Shown: in pieces, positions 35,364 through 43,865 of the stretch | How the letters are laid out: the number at the start of each line of letters is the position of its first letter | How positions within the stretch are numbered: position 1 is the first letter of the stretch | Assembly (NCBI GenBank): GCA_030432235.1 | Contig: JAUIHT010000010.1 | Coordinates: forward strand, 62,001-126,000 | Length of the DNA: 64,000 nucleotides | Reading direction: 5' to 3' | Origin: Verrucomicrobiia bacterium | GTDB lineage: Bacteria; Verrucomicrobiota; Verrucomicrobiia; Opitutales; Cerasicoccaceae | The notes under the pieces: model-generated | Seen by the model: only the letters and a program-made list of their open reading frames with translations | Databases searched by the model: none | What the model was told of the DNA's origin: nothing | Program-made: the position numbers and the translations under genes

Positions 35364-36902
35364 ATGAAAACCCTGGTCAATGTAGAAGAGCTCAGCCCTG
35401 AGCAGCAGCGTAGGCGCATGGAGTTGGTTATCCAGGGGACGCGCCTGGGGATGTGGGACTGGAATCCCCAGACCAACGAGGTCATATTTAACGATATCTG
35501 GGCCGAAATGCTGGGCTACCGCCTGGAGGAGATCACGCCGTCACTGGAAGAATGGGAAAGGCGCGTCCATCCCGATGACCTTGCCGGCTGTTACCGGGAT
35601 ATCCAGGCGCACATGGAAGGGAAGACTCCTTTCTATCAGAATATACATCGGATGAAGCACCGCGATGGCCGCTGGGTCTATATTCTTGATCGCGGCCAAA
35701 TCGTCGAGCGCGACGAAGCGGGCAGGCCCATTCGATTTACCGGCACTCATACCGATATTACGGAGCAAAAAACCGCTGAGCTGGCGGCCCTCCAGGCGGC
35801 GCAGGCCAAGAGCCTGTTTTTGGCCAATATGTCTCATGAGATCCGCACGCCCTTGAACGGCATTCTGGGTTTGGTGCAATTGATGGAGGCGGGCAAACTC
35901 GATACCGAACAGGCGGAGTACCTGAATATCATTCGGCAGTCCGGCGAAGGCTTGCTGGCTGTGATTAACGATATCCTGGATTTTTCCAAGGCCGAGTCGG
36001 GCAAGGTATCCATCGATCCGCAGACCTTTCAACTGCTTGAGGCCATTGAACTGGTGTACTCCTTGTATGAGGAAACCGCTCTGGAGAAGGGCCTGGACTA
36101 CAAACTGAAAGTCAACGGTACGTTGCCGGAGTATGTGGTGGGGGACGCCCAGCGTTTTAAGCAGGTGCTGATGAACCTCGTATCCAACGCGGTAAAGTTC
36201 ACGGAGCAGGGTTCTGTTTTTATTTTGGTGGAAGCGAACCGGCATCCGCGGAAAGACCACGAAATAGTCGTCAGCATTCAGGACACCGGTGTCGGGATCT
36301 CCAATACCTCCACGATTTGGAATCTCTTCGAGCAGGAAGATGCCACGATCAACCGCAAGTACGGCGGCACGGGTCTGGGGCTGGCTATTTGCCGCAGCCT
36401 GATTGAGCTGATGGGCGGCTCCATCAAGGTTTCCAGCCGCAAGGGGCTCGGCTCGGAGTTCACCCTGAGCCTGCCGGTCGATGAGGGTAGGCCGCAGTCG
36501 AAAACGGGGCTTACGGAAGAGATGGAGGGCGCTGATTTGTCTCCAGTAAGAGTCCTGGTCGCGGAAGACAACACGGTGAATCAATTTATTATCAGACGCT
36601 TCCTCAAGCTTCTGGGCTGCGAAGCGACTTTGGTGGAGAATGGGCGCCTTGCGGTGCAGGCCTGCCGGGAGCATGAATTTGATGTGGTTTTTATGGATAT
36701 CCACATGCCTGAAATGGGAGGCATCGAAGCCACCCGGCTTATTCGTGATTTGGAGGGTATCAGCCAGCCGCAGATTATCGCGCTGACGGCCGATGTCGTG
36801 AACGATCAGGCTAAGGCATGTCAGGAGGTGGGTATGGACGGTTTTTTATCCAAACCCTTCGACTTCAAAGAGATTATTCGTCTGCTCAATCAGGCGGTAT
36901 AG
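35364..36902 (+). CDS. Hybrid sensor histidine kinase (PAS-HisKA-HATPase-REC)
   Basis: 512 aa from ATG 35364 (AAGG 8 nt upstream; a TTG at 35349 is in frame). Domain order: PAS (about 20-135, GTRLGMWDWNPQTNEVIF to FTGTHTDITEQK), HisKA with the phosphoacceptor His in NMSHEIRTPLNGILG (about His158), HATPase_c with N-box NLVSNAVKFT and G1/G2 DTGVGIS and GGTGLGLAI, then a receiver domain with VLVAEDN and the phospho-Asp in DVVFMDIHMPEMGG (about 442). No membrane helix is seen, so it is a cytoplasmic kinase. No response-regulator gene is adjacent. Confidence 0.92.
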   Translation: MKTLVNVEELSPEQQRRRMELVIQGTRLGMWDWNPQTNEVIFNDIWAEMLGYRLEEITPSLEEWERRVHPDDLAGCYRDIQAHMEGKTPFYQNIHRMKHRDGRWVYILDRGQIVERDEAGRPIRFTGTHTDITEQKTAELAALQAAQAKSLFLANMSHEIRTPLNGILGLVQLMEAGKLDTEQAEYLNIIRQSGEGLLAVINDILDFSKAESGKVSIDPQTFQLLEAIELVYSLYEETALEKGLDYKLKVNGTLPEYVVGDAQRFKQVLMNLVSNAVKFTEQGSVFILVEANRHPRKDHEIVVSIQDTGVGISNTSTIWNLFEQEDATINRKYGGTGLGLAICRSLIELMGGSIKVSSRKGLGSEFTLSLPVDEGRPQSKTGLTEEMEGADLSPVRVLVAEDNTVNQFIIRRFLKLLGCEATLVENGRLAVQACREHEFDVVFMDIHMPEMGGIEATRLIRDLEGISQPQIIALTADVVNDQAKACQEVGMDGFLSKPFDFKEIIRLLNQAV

Positions 36903-36999
36903 AGATATAGCGGGCGAAATCGGCGGCAAATCCAGCCCGAGAGAAAGGTTGCAATTGCAGTCCATTGCGTGAGTCTCGTGGATTCTTTTGCCCGTGCGC

Positions 37000-39096
37000 A
37001 TGAAGATCTGCATCGTCACCCCGGATATCATTGGCCCGATTCGTAATGGCGGCATCGGCACGCACGCCGCGATGCTCTGCCGGTTGCTCAAGGAGCATGA
37101 GTTGACCCTGCTCTTCACTTCCGAGGAGGAGCGCGGGGCGGATTCCGGCTGGAAGGAACGCTATCGTGAGCAGGGCGTCCAAGTAGTCTGCGCGGACGAG
37201 TTGAAGAACCGCGATCCGTACGCCAAGTGGGCTCCGTGGGAGGACTGGTTCTTCGAGCGTTCGCGTCGCATCTACGAGTTCCTCAAGGAGCGCGATTTCG
37301 ATCTGGTGCATTTCCAGGACTGGCACGCCAACGGATTCTTTTCCATTCGCGCCCGACGTACCGGTATTGGTTTGGCGAATACGCGTCTGGTGGTGACCAT
37401 GCACAGCCCCAACGAATGGAGCCGTCAGGGCATGCGGGAATGGCCGCGGCATGTGCTTGTCGACATGAAACTCAGCATGGCCGAGCGCTATTGCTGCGAG
37501 CATGCCGACGAAGTCATCGCGCCGAGCCGGCATATGTTCGACTGGGCGGCGGAGCAGGGCTGGCGGTTACCCGAACACCGGCAGGTCGTGCCGTATCCGT
37601 TTTTCTCGAGCGCCGGCAAAGTGACCATGAGTGCAACCGACCCCGGCCACGTGATCTTCTTCGGGCGGCTGGAAACCCGCAAGGGCCTCGGGATATTTAT
37701 CGACGGCCTGCGCATGTACCTGCGGAGTGGGCCCGATCGCGGCATCACCCGGGTGACGTTCCTCGGTAAGGCCGGTCAGCACAAGGGCGAGCCGTCACAA
37801 GACCACATCGACGCCCTGGCCAGGGAGCAGCCCGGCCTGCAAATCGACTCGGTGACGGATCTCGACAGTGCCTCCGCTCTGAAGTTTATCGCCGAAAGCG
37901 GGGGTATCGTTTTCATTCCGTCGTTGCTGGATAATTGTCCGTTCACGGTCATTGAGTGTATTGAGCGTGGCCTGCCATTTTTCGCGGCGGCTTCGGGAGG
38001 CATTCCGGAGATGGCTGACGCGACCTGCCTCTTCGCGCCGACTCGTGAGGGCGTGGCGGAAGCCTTGGGCAAGCGCTCGATGGACTTTTCTTCTGTGCAT
38101 CACCTCTACAGCGCAGCCGACTGCAATCAGCGCTGGCTGGCCCTGCATGAGGACTGGTCGCAGAGCAGCGCCGAAAAGCCGGCCCCCGAAGGGACGCCAC
38201 AGGTCTCCATCTGCATTCCGTATTACAACCACCCGGTGTACCTGCCGCAGCTGCTGGCATCCATTGCCGCACTGCAATACGCGAACTTCGAGGTCATCGT
38301 CTGCAACGACGGCAGCACGCAGCCCGAGGCCAAGGCGGTCTTCGAGCAGATGCGTGAGCAATACGGTGAACGCGGCTGGCAGTTCCTGAGCAAGGAAAAC
38401 GGCGGGGTGGGGCACACGCGCAACTTCGCCGCCTCGCATGCCAAGGGAGAGTTCATCGTCTTCATGGACGCCGACAACCTCGCCAAGCCGGACATGCTCG
38501 ACATCATGGTCCGTGCCATCGGGCTCTCCGGCGCCGACTGCCTGACCTGCTACTTCCTCGCTTTCGAGACCGACGAGCCGCCGCGCGGCCTGGAGGACCT
38601 CTCGTATCTGTATCGTCCTTTGGGTGGGGGCACGGCCTTTAGCATTCTCGACAACACCTTCGGCGATGCCAACTTCATCGTCCGGCGCAGCGCCTTCGAG
38701 GCCGTGGGCGGTTTTACCACCCAGCGCGATGCCTCTTTCGAAGACTGGGAGCTGCTTTTCAAGCTCTACCACGCCGGATACGACACGGACGTTATCCCGC
38801 AGGAGCTTTTCTGGTACCGGCATCTGGAGTCCAGTTTTTCCCGCATCACGCACCACTACGCCAACCACCAGCGCGTTATGAACTGCGCCCTGGGGGACAG
38901 CTCGCCGCTGACCCGGGAGCTGATCAGCAACTTCGCCATCCCGCTCTACTACCGCTATCTGGAGCTTGAGCGCAAACTGGGCAAAGAAGGCATCGAAAAC
39001 CCCACGCCGCGCCACGTGCCCTGGCATAAGCACCTCTACCGCTTTTATCGCCACCTTATCGGCGATCCGAAGTACAAGAAAAAGCGCCGCAGCTAG
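37000..39096 (+). CDS. Two-domain glycosyltransferase (GT4 + GT2)
   Basis: 698 aa from ATG 37000 (frame open to 36988). The N-terminal GT4-like half (about 1-400) shows CIVTPDIIGPIRNGGIGTHAA, VIFFGRLETRKGLGIFIDGL and FIPSLLDNCPFTVIECIERGLP (the E-x7-E-type donor site). The C-terminal GT2 half (about 395-698) shows VSICIPYYNHPVYLPQLLASI, VIVCNDGSTQPEA and FIVFMDADN (DxD), then FIVRRSAFEAVGGF. Such fusions probably add two sugars in sequence to one surface glycan. No glycan operon surrounds it. Confidence 0.9.
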   Translation: MKICIVTPDIIGPIRNGGIGTHAAMLCRLLKEHELTLLFTSEEERGADSGWKERYREQGVQVVCADELKNRDPYAKWAPWEDWFFERSRRIYEFLKERDFDLVHFQDWHANGFFSIRARRTGIGLANTRLVVTMHSPNEWSRQGMREWPRHVLVDMKLSMAERYCCEHADEVIAPSRHMFDWAAEQGWRLPEHRQVVPYPFFSSAGKVTMSATDPGHVIFFGRLETRKGLGIFIDGLRMYLRSGPDRGITRVTFLGKAGQHKGEPSQDHIDALAREQPGLQIDSVTDLDSASALKFIAESGGIVFIPSLLDNCPFTVIECIERGLPFFAAASGGIPEMADATCLFAPTREGVAEALGKRSMDFSSVHHLYSAADCNQRWLALHEDWSQSSAEKPAPEGTPQVSICIPYYNHPVYLPQLLASIAALQYANFEVIVCNDGSTQPEAKAVFEQMREQYGERGWQFLSKENGGVGHTRNFAASHAKGEFIVFMDADNLAKPDMLDIMVRAIGLSGADCLTCYFLAFETDEPPRGLEDLSYLYRPLGGGTAFSILDNTFGDANFIVRRSAFEAVGGFTTQRDASFEDWELLFKLYHAGYDTDVIPQELFWYRHLESSFSRITHHYANHQRVMNCALGDSSPLTRELISNFAIPLYYRYLELERKLGKEGIENPTPRHVPWHKHLYRFYRHLIGDPKYKKKRRS

Positions 39097-39111
39097 CGCG
39101 GTGAAAAGTCG

Positions 39112-39464
39112 TAGCCGTTTGGTTCGCGTGAAAACAAACCGGAGGTTTGCCAGCCATTAGCGCGCTTTAATTTAAGTTGTAGCCTTTATTTTGCAGGCCA
39201 ACGGCCTGATCCAACGTAGCCTAGGGCAACGCCCTAGGATTGAGAAGGTAACAGACTCGCAGGCTGAAGGCCTGCCACAAACGTACCGTATAGTTGGAGC
39301 AGACCTTCAGCCTGCGATAATTGTTCATCAGCCAACCAGGGGCGTTGCCCCTGGCTACGATGGATAAGGCTTTCAGCCTTGATGACTATACACGGAACCA
39401 ACCAGATAGCAGCTACGACTTTTTGTAAACTGCTCTAGCCGCTTGGTTCGCGTGACAACAAACC
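39112..39464. repeat. Array of palindromic units bounded by a direct repeat
   Basis: Boundaries are a 29-nt direct repeat at 39112-39140 and 39436-39464 (27 of 29 identical, TAGCCGYTTGGTTCGCGTGA...). Between lie hairpin units CAGGCC-aac-GGCCTG, CCTAGGG-caac-GCCCTAGG, CAGGC-tgaa-GGCCTG, its complement GCAGACC-ttca-GCCTGC, CCAGGGGC-gtt-GCCCCTGG and AAGGCT-ttc-AGCCTT. Unit sequences differ, so this is not a CRISPR array. No gene lies in 39097-39683. Confidence 0.75.
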
Positions 39465-39728
39465 TCTGGCTTGTTGCCTTGTAGCTGCAGCTTCATTTAA
39501 AATGCTCTCGCGGAATGCATGCGTCTTCTGATGGCCGCCTGAAGGCGGGCTAATAAAGATTGGGTATGGTTCATTATTGCCTGACCTTTGCGGAACTGCT
39601 TCTCTACATTCGTATTCCTAATGGATCATTGACAAGACGGCAAAAAGTTTTCAAAAGCTTTCAAAATCTATCAAAACCCCGTCATGGCATACGTCCTCTA
39701 TAAACAGAATCCCTACCGAAACGCCACC
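39465..39728. promoter_or_regulatory. mdh upstream region with phased A-tracts
   Basis: TCAAAA occurs at 39651, 39661 and 39671, exactly one helical turn apart, preceded by CAAAAAG at 39641. A TTGACA is at 39629-39634 without a clear -10. This layout predicts intrinsic curvature upstream of mdh. Confidence 0.35.
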
Positions 39729-40718
39729 ATGAGCAAACCTCCAATTCGTGTCGCCGTCACGGGCGCGGCCGGTCAGATCGGCTACGCGCTCCTGTTCCGC
39801 ATCGCCTCCGGGCAGATGTTCGGGCCAGACCAGCCCGTGGCGCTCAACCTCATCGAGATCGAGCCTGCCCTCAACGCCCTCAAGGGGGTCGTGATGGAGC
39901 TGGACGACTGTGCCTTCCCCCTGCTGACCGACGTGGTCCAGACGGCCGACCTCAACGTCGGCTTCAAGGACGTCAACTGGGCTCTGCTCGTCGGCAGTGT
40001 GCCCCGCAAGAAGGGCATGGAACGCGCCGACCTGCTGGGCATCAACGGCAAGATTTTTGTCGGCCAGGGCAAGGCCATCAACGATAACGCCGCCTCCGAC
40101 GTGCGAGTGCTGGTTGTGGGCAATCCCTGCAACACCAACTGCCTCATCGCCAAGGAGCATGCGCCCAACATCCCCGCCGACCGCTGGTTTGCCATGACCC
40201 GTCTCGACGAAAACCGGGCCAAGAGCCAGCTCGCCCAAAAGGCCGGTGTGCCCGTCAGCGATGTGACCAACCTCTGCGTTTGGGGTAACCACTCTCCGAG
40301 CATGTTCCCGGACTTCTACAACGCCAAGATTCGCGGCAAGAGCGCCGCGGAGGTCATCGGTGACGAAGCCTGGCTTCAGGAAACCTTCCTGCCCACCGTG
40401 GGCAAGCGTGGCGCCGCCATCATCGAGGCCCGCGGGGCTTCCTCGGCTGCTTCCGCCGCCAACGCCGTGGTCGACACCGTCGTGGGGCTTACCACGCCGA
40501 CCGCTCCGGGCGACTTCCACAGCGTCTGCGTCTTCTCCAAGGGAGAATATGGCGTGCCCGAAGGCATCATCACTTCGCTGCCCATCCGCACGGACGGCAA
40601 GAACTGGGAAGTGGTCAAGGGCATCCAGCTCAACGACTACTCCAAGGGCAAGATTGGTGATTCCAACGACGAGCTTCTGGAAGAGAAAAAAGTCGCTTTC
40701 GCCCAGCTTGGCGCGTAA
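39729..40718 (+). CDS. mdh: Malate dehydrogenase
   Basis: 329 aa from ATG 39729 (frame open to 39684). The Rossmann [21 protein letters not shown], the substrate-binding [13 protein letters not shown], and the catalytic region [15 protein letters not shown] identify the cytosolic-type (MdhP/LDH-like) NAD enzyme that oxidises malate to oxaloacetate. No Shine-Dalgarno is evident. A strong terminator follows. Confidence 0.95.
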   Translation: MSKPPIRVAVTGAAGQIGYALLFRIASGQMFGPDQPVALNLIEIEPALNALKGVVMELDDCAFPLLTDVVQTADLNVGFKDVNWALLVGSVPRKKGMERADLLGINGKIFVGQGKAINDNAASDVRVLVVGNPCNTNCLIAKEHAPNIPADRWFAMTRLDENRAKSQLAQKAGVPVSDVTNLCVWGNHSPSMFPDFYNAKIRGKSAAEVIGDEAWLQETFLPTVGKRGAAIIEARGASSAASAANAVVDTVVGLTTPTAPGDFHSVCVFSKGEYGVPEGIITSLPIRTDGKNWEVVKGIQLNDYSKGKIGDSNDELLEEKKVAFAQLGA

Positions 40719-40749
40719 GTCGCTTTCAGAAAACGCTTTAAATCAAAAT

Positions 40750-40778
40750 CCCGGCCCGATGCGGCCGGGTTTTTTTTT
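40750..40778 (+). terminator. Rho-independent terminator of mdh
   Basis: CCCGGCC and GGCCGGG around a CGATGC centre (6-7 bp GC stem) followed by nine T. It lies 31 nt after the mdh stop. Confidence 0.9.
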
Positions 40779-40881
40779 ATCCGGACGACAATATTTGCGA
40801 AAAAATGAAGTTTTTTGAAAATTCCGGGAACAAATGTGATATATCGAGTATCTAAACGGTCGTATACAATTTTGCTAAGAT

Positions 40882-40976
40882 AAATGTCCCGCAAGGGACG
40901 ATTTGGGGTAGAAACTAAAGCCGTCTCTCTTAGGGGTAGGAGAGACGGCTAATAGTTTCTGGAGATCGGGATCTCC
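40882..40976. other. Three consecutive hairpins downstream of ruvA
   Basis: 40882-40904 (GTCCC-gcaa-GGGAC with AAAT/ATTT flanks); 40910-40960, a long stem (20-nt and 21-nt arms, AGAAACTA...GCCGTCTCTC with GAGAGACGGC...TAGTTTCT, one bulge); and 40961-40976 (GGAGAT-cggg-ATCTCC). They occupy the space between mdh and ruvA stops. The largest could terminate ruvA, but no long T-run follows. Confidence 0.5.
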
Positions 40977-40989
40977 CGGAAACAAAGAT

Positions 40990-41592
40990 CTACTTCAAGG
41001 CGGCGCGAATGAGCGCTTCGGTGGTGGCTTCGGAGCCGAGCGCGGTCATTGCTTTGCGGATGGACTTGTCGGCTTCGGCAGGCTTGTAACCGAGAGCTAC
41101 GAGCGCGTCGACGGCGTCCTGATGGGCACTGCTGACGGGTGCTTCGGTTGATGCACCGCCGGAAAGGGATTCGGTGCCGCCGGTCACGGCCCCGATTTTG
41201 TCTCGCAGTTCGATGATGAGACGCTCGGCCGTCTTTTTGCCGATGCCGGGGCACTTGGCCAGCAGGGCTGCGTCTCCGCTCGCGATGGCGCCGCGCAAGA
41301 CGGTCAGCGAGAGACGGCTCATGATGCTCAGGGCGATGCGCGGGCCCACGCCGGAGACTTTCTCCACCAGTAGCCGGAAGAAGTCGCGTTCCTCAGTCAG
41401 GGCGAATCCATACAACGCGGCGGAGTCCTCGCGGTAAATGGCCAGCGTGTGGAGCTTGACGGTTTTTCCCGGCTCCGGCAGCCGCTCGGCAGTGGTGACC
41501 GGGATGTGTACCTCGTAGCCGAGACCGTTGATTTCTATGATGGCTGCGAGCGGGGTAGCTTCCGCCAGGCGGCCTTCGATGCTGACTATCAT
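40990..41592 (-). CDS. ruvA: Holliday junction branch migration protein RuvA
   Basis: 200 aa. Domain I starts MIVSIEGRLAEATPLAAIIEINGLGYEVHIP; two helix-hairpin-helix units are seen as LVEKVSGVGPRIALSIMS and LAKCPGIGKKTAERLIIELRDK; the C-terminal domain III that contacts RuvB is DAVDALVALGYKPAEADKSIRKAM. RuvA binds four-way junctions with RuvB. ruvB and ruvC are not in the window. Confidence 0.95.
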   Translation of the reverse strand: MIVSIEGRLAEATPLAAIIEINGLGYEVHIPVTTAERLPEPGKTVKLHTLAIYREDSAALYGFALTEERDFFRLLVEKVSGVGPRIALSIMSRLSLTVLRGAIASGDAALLAKCPGIGKKTAERLIIELRDKIGAVTGGTESLSGGASTEAPVSSAHQDAVDALVALGYKPAEADKSIRKAMTALGSEATTEALIRAALK

Positions 41593-41761
41593 TTGGCAAG
41601 TGAATAGCTTTCAGGATGCGTTGTCCAAGCCGATTTTTTAAATCACGCCTATTATTTGTATTTATGATTGATTAACTCATTCTAATACTTGTGATGGCAT
41701 CGATGTTATTTCCACTGTGGAAAATATCTACGCCATACGTTCAACCTTAACTACGCGAAAT

Positions 41762-42253
41762 ATGTCTAGCGCATCTCTCACCTCTGTTATGTCAGCACTC
41801 TTCTCAGCACCGCTTGAGGCGGTTGTTGATGCCGAAGCCCGCTATCGTCAAATCTGGAGCAAATGGATCAAGGACCAGATGCTCTTCCTTGGCATTACCG
41901 ACGCCACCAAGGGCGATGTCCTGCTCAAGGTGTTGGATACCGCCCCGGTCGTCACCCTGGATGGCAAGGTGGAAACCGCACTGACCATGCGCATCGCCTC
42001 CGTCAGCGAGCACAAGGGTGGTCTGTCCGCGGGTCTGCAGGTCGGCCCCATCTTTGCCTCCGGCAGCTACAGCATGATGAAGCGCAGTGCCGAGGAAAGT
42101 GTCTTCCAGGCCAGCACCCAGTTTGTGATCAGTAATCAGGGGTCGAATCTGGTCGATTACCTGAAGTCGAAGGGTTTGACGCCACCGGCCACAGGCAAGG
42201 AGCTTGGCGATTTGGCGGATAAACTCATCAAGACGCTACCAGCTCAATCATAA
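41762..42253 (+). CDS. DUF2589-like beta-domain protein, gene 1 of a trio
   Basis: 163 aa from ATG 41762 (GTG 41717 possible). The N-terminal helix SAPLEAVVDAEARYRQIWSKWIKDQMLF resembles the start of DUF2589 proteins, followed by a beta-rich part VVTLDGKVETALTMRIASVSEHKGGLSAGLQVG, SYSMMKRSAEESVFQASTQFVIS and a helical tail. The pattern V-x-L-x-hyd-x-S-...GG... recurs in the two following genes. No catalytic motif is seen. Function unknown; DUF2589 proteins have been noted near secretion and phage-like systems, but no such genes are adjacent. Confidence 0.55.
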   Translation: MSSASLTSVMSALFSAPLEAVVDAEARYRQIWSKWIKDQMLFLGITDATKGDVLLKVLDTAPVVTLDGKVETALTMRIASVSEHKGGLSAGLQVGPIFASGSYSMMKRSAEESVFQASTQFVISNQGSNLVDYLKSKGLTPPATGKELGDLADKLIKTLPAQS

Positions 42254-42259
42254 GTCGCC

Positions 42260-42697
42260 ATGCCACAGAAAAAAGCCAAGAAGGCGGTCGCTGCCAAAAA
42301 GGCAGCATCTGTCAAAGAGGAGCGCGATAAGCTTATTGAGGATCTGCAGACCTTGATGGAGGATGCAAAGAACCTTACTGGTGAGATACCCGATGGATTG
42401 ACCAATAATCCAGATGAGGAAATTGCGCCTGACTCCTTGGACGCGGCCCTGATCGCTCTGCAGAAGACTTTCAGTCGCCTTAGCCGGGCGACTGCCAAGA
42501 AAGTCAAGGATCCCACTGCGGCGGTCAGCCTGATTCAAGGCCCCGTGGAATTCAACCTGAAGCTGCGGGCCAGCCATTACGGCGGCACTTTTACGCTGAA
42601 GGACGATGGTCCGGTCGAGCTGACTTTGGATGGTACCGTGCAGACGGATATCCGCAGCGTTCTGCCGGAGGATATCGACGAATCGGATGATAACTAG
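42260..42697 (+). CDS. Hypothetical beta-domain protein, gene 2 of a trio
   Basis: 145 aa. A Lys/Ala-rich N-terminus (KKAKKAVAAKKAASVKEERDKL) leads to a helix, a disordered Asp/Glu region and a small beta domain at the C-terminus: GPVEFNLKLRASHYGGTFTLKDDGPVELTLDGTVQTD. This domain looks like those of genes 1 and 3. The gene begins 6 nt after gene 1. Not recognised. Confidence 0.5.
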   Translation: MPQKKAKKAVAAKKAASVKEERDKLIEDLQTLMEDAKNLTGEIPDGLTNNPDEEIAPDSLDAALIALQKTFSRLSRATAKKVKDPTAAVSLIQGPVEFNLKLRASHYGGTFTLKDDGPVELTLDGTVQTDIRSVLPEDIDESDDN

Positions 42698-42726
42698 AAC
42701 TACAATTCCAAATCTAGCGACCAGCC

Positions 42727-43062
42727 ATGATTAGCAAACGTCGAATCGCCGCGAAAGCCGCCCAAGAACGCCGCAGAAAACGCGCGCAGCAAGTCCAGGA
42801 GAGTCTCGAGCATGTGGATAGTGAGGCAACCGTGCTTCCCGGCCAATCCGTCGGTGAGCTTTTTGCCAACATGGTGGAGGACATCAGTATCGCCATGTTG
42901 CCCGGAGAGGACAACCAGCCCGCCCACAAGGTGCCCGTCGATGTCGAACTGAAGTTCAAGTCGGCATCCGTCGATGGGGGCGGATTGATTTTTAATCGCA
43001 AGAAGGAAGAGTCGAGTATTGAAATAACGCTCTCGACTCGTGTCATGCCTCCTGATGACTGA
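42727..43062 (+). CDS. Hypothetical beta-domain protein, gene 3 of a trio
   Basis: 111 aa. A basic helical N-terminus (RRIAAKAAQERRRKRAQQVQ) is followed by LFANMVEDISIAMLP and the beta domain KVPVDVELKFKSASVDGGGLIFNRKKEESSIEITLSTRV. The strand-GG-strand-(E/S)-x-I-x-hyd-S layout is like that of genes 1 and 2 and, more weakly, like small trypco-type domains. It sits 29 nt after gene 2 and 14 nt before the ABC ATPase gene. Confidence 0.5.
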   Translation: MISKRRIAAKAAQERRRKRAQQVQESLEHVDSEATVLPGQSVGELFANMVEDISIAMLPGEDNQPAHKVPVDVELKFKSASVDGGGLIFNRKKEESSIEITLSTRVMPPDD

Positions 43063-43076
43063 GCTATCTTGGGCGA

Positions 43077-43865
43077 ATGCCCGTGGCCGGGTCTGTTCGC
43101 TCAATCATGGTATCCTCCCATCATATCGCCGCCGCCTTCCGTGACGTTACCAAACGATTCGGGGAGACGGCTATTCTTGAGGATTTTTCGCTCGAGGTAG
43201 CCGGCGGGGAGTTTGTCAGTATCATCGGGCCCAGCGGTTGCGGCAAAACGACCTTGTTGCGTCTGCTGGCCGGTTTGACGGAGCCCAGTGGTGGTGAGAT
43301 TACCCAGGAGGGTCAGGCCGGGCGTAGCGCCTACATCTTCCAGGATGCCACGCTGCTGCCCTGGCGAACCGCCCTGCGCAACGTGGAGCTGCCGCTGCAG
43401 CTCGCGGGAGTATCCAGGGATGAGCGACGGCAGCGGGCGGAGGAATTGCTCAAGCTGGTCGGACTAAGTGACGCCACATTAAAGTATCCGAGGCAACTGT
43501 CGGGGGGCATGAAGATGCGTGTTTCGCTGGCGCGTGGACTGGCCCTGCAGCCATCGCTCATGCTGCTGGACGAGCCTTTCGGCGCGCTTGACGCCATGAC
43601 CCGCAACCGCCTCAACGAAGAGCTGCTGGACCTGCGCGAGCGTCAGCCGTTCACGGCGCTGTTCGTCACGCACTCGGTCAGCGAGGCGGTATTTCTGTCC
43701 AATCGCATCGTGGTGATGTCCGGGCAGCCCGGGCGCATCGCGGTGGTCGAGACCATTGACTTTCCCTATCCGCGCAAAAGTGCTCTGCGCGAGCAACCAG
43801 AGTACTACGAGAAGGTGGCCAAGGTCACCGGATTGCTCCACCAAGCCGAGGAGGTGGTGGCATGA
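43077..43865 (+). CDS. ABC transporter ATPase, SsuB/TauB-like
   Basis: 262 aa. Walker A GPSGCGKTTLLRLLAG, Q-loop YIFQDATLLPWRT, signature QLSGGMKMRVSLARGL, Walker B LMLLDEPFGALDAMTR and H-loop ALFVTHSVSEAVFL are intact; TLLPWRTALRNVELPLQLAG is typical of nitrate/sulfonate/taurine-type importers. Start 43077 is kept, but 43107 is possible. The permease gene overlaps its stop by 4 nt. No binding protein or substrate-linked enzyme lies nearby, so the substrate is not assigned. Confidence 0.88.
   Translation: MPVAGSVRSIMVSSHHIAAAFRDVTKRFGETAILEDFSLEVAGGEFVSIIGPSGCGKTTLLRLLAGLTEPSGGEITQEGQAGRSAYIFQDATLLPWRTALRNVELPLQLAGVSRDERRQRAEELLKLVGLSDATLKYPRQLSGGMKMRVSLARGLALQPSLMLLDEPFGALDAMTRNRLNEELLDLRERQPFTALFVTHSVSEAVFLSNRIVVMSGQPGRIAVVETIDFPYPRKSALREQPEYYEKVAKVTGLLHQAEEVVA

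Noticed and set aside
39112-39464. CRISPR array at 39 kb (and 50 kb)
   Set aside because: Units differ from one another and are palindromic, spacing is irregular, and no cas genes are nearby.
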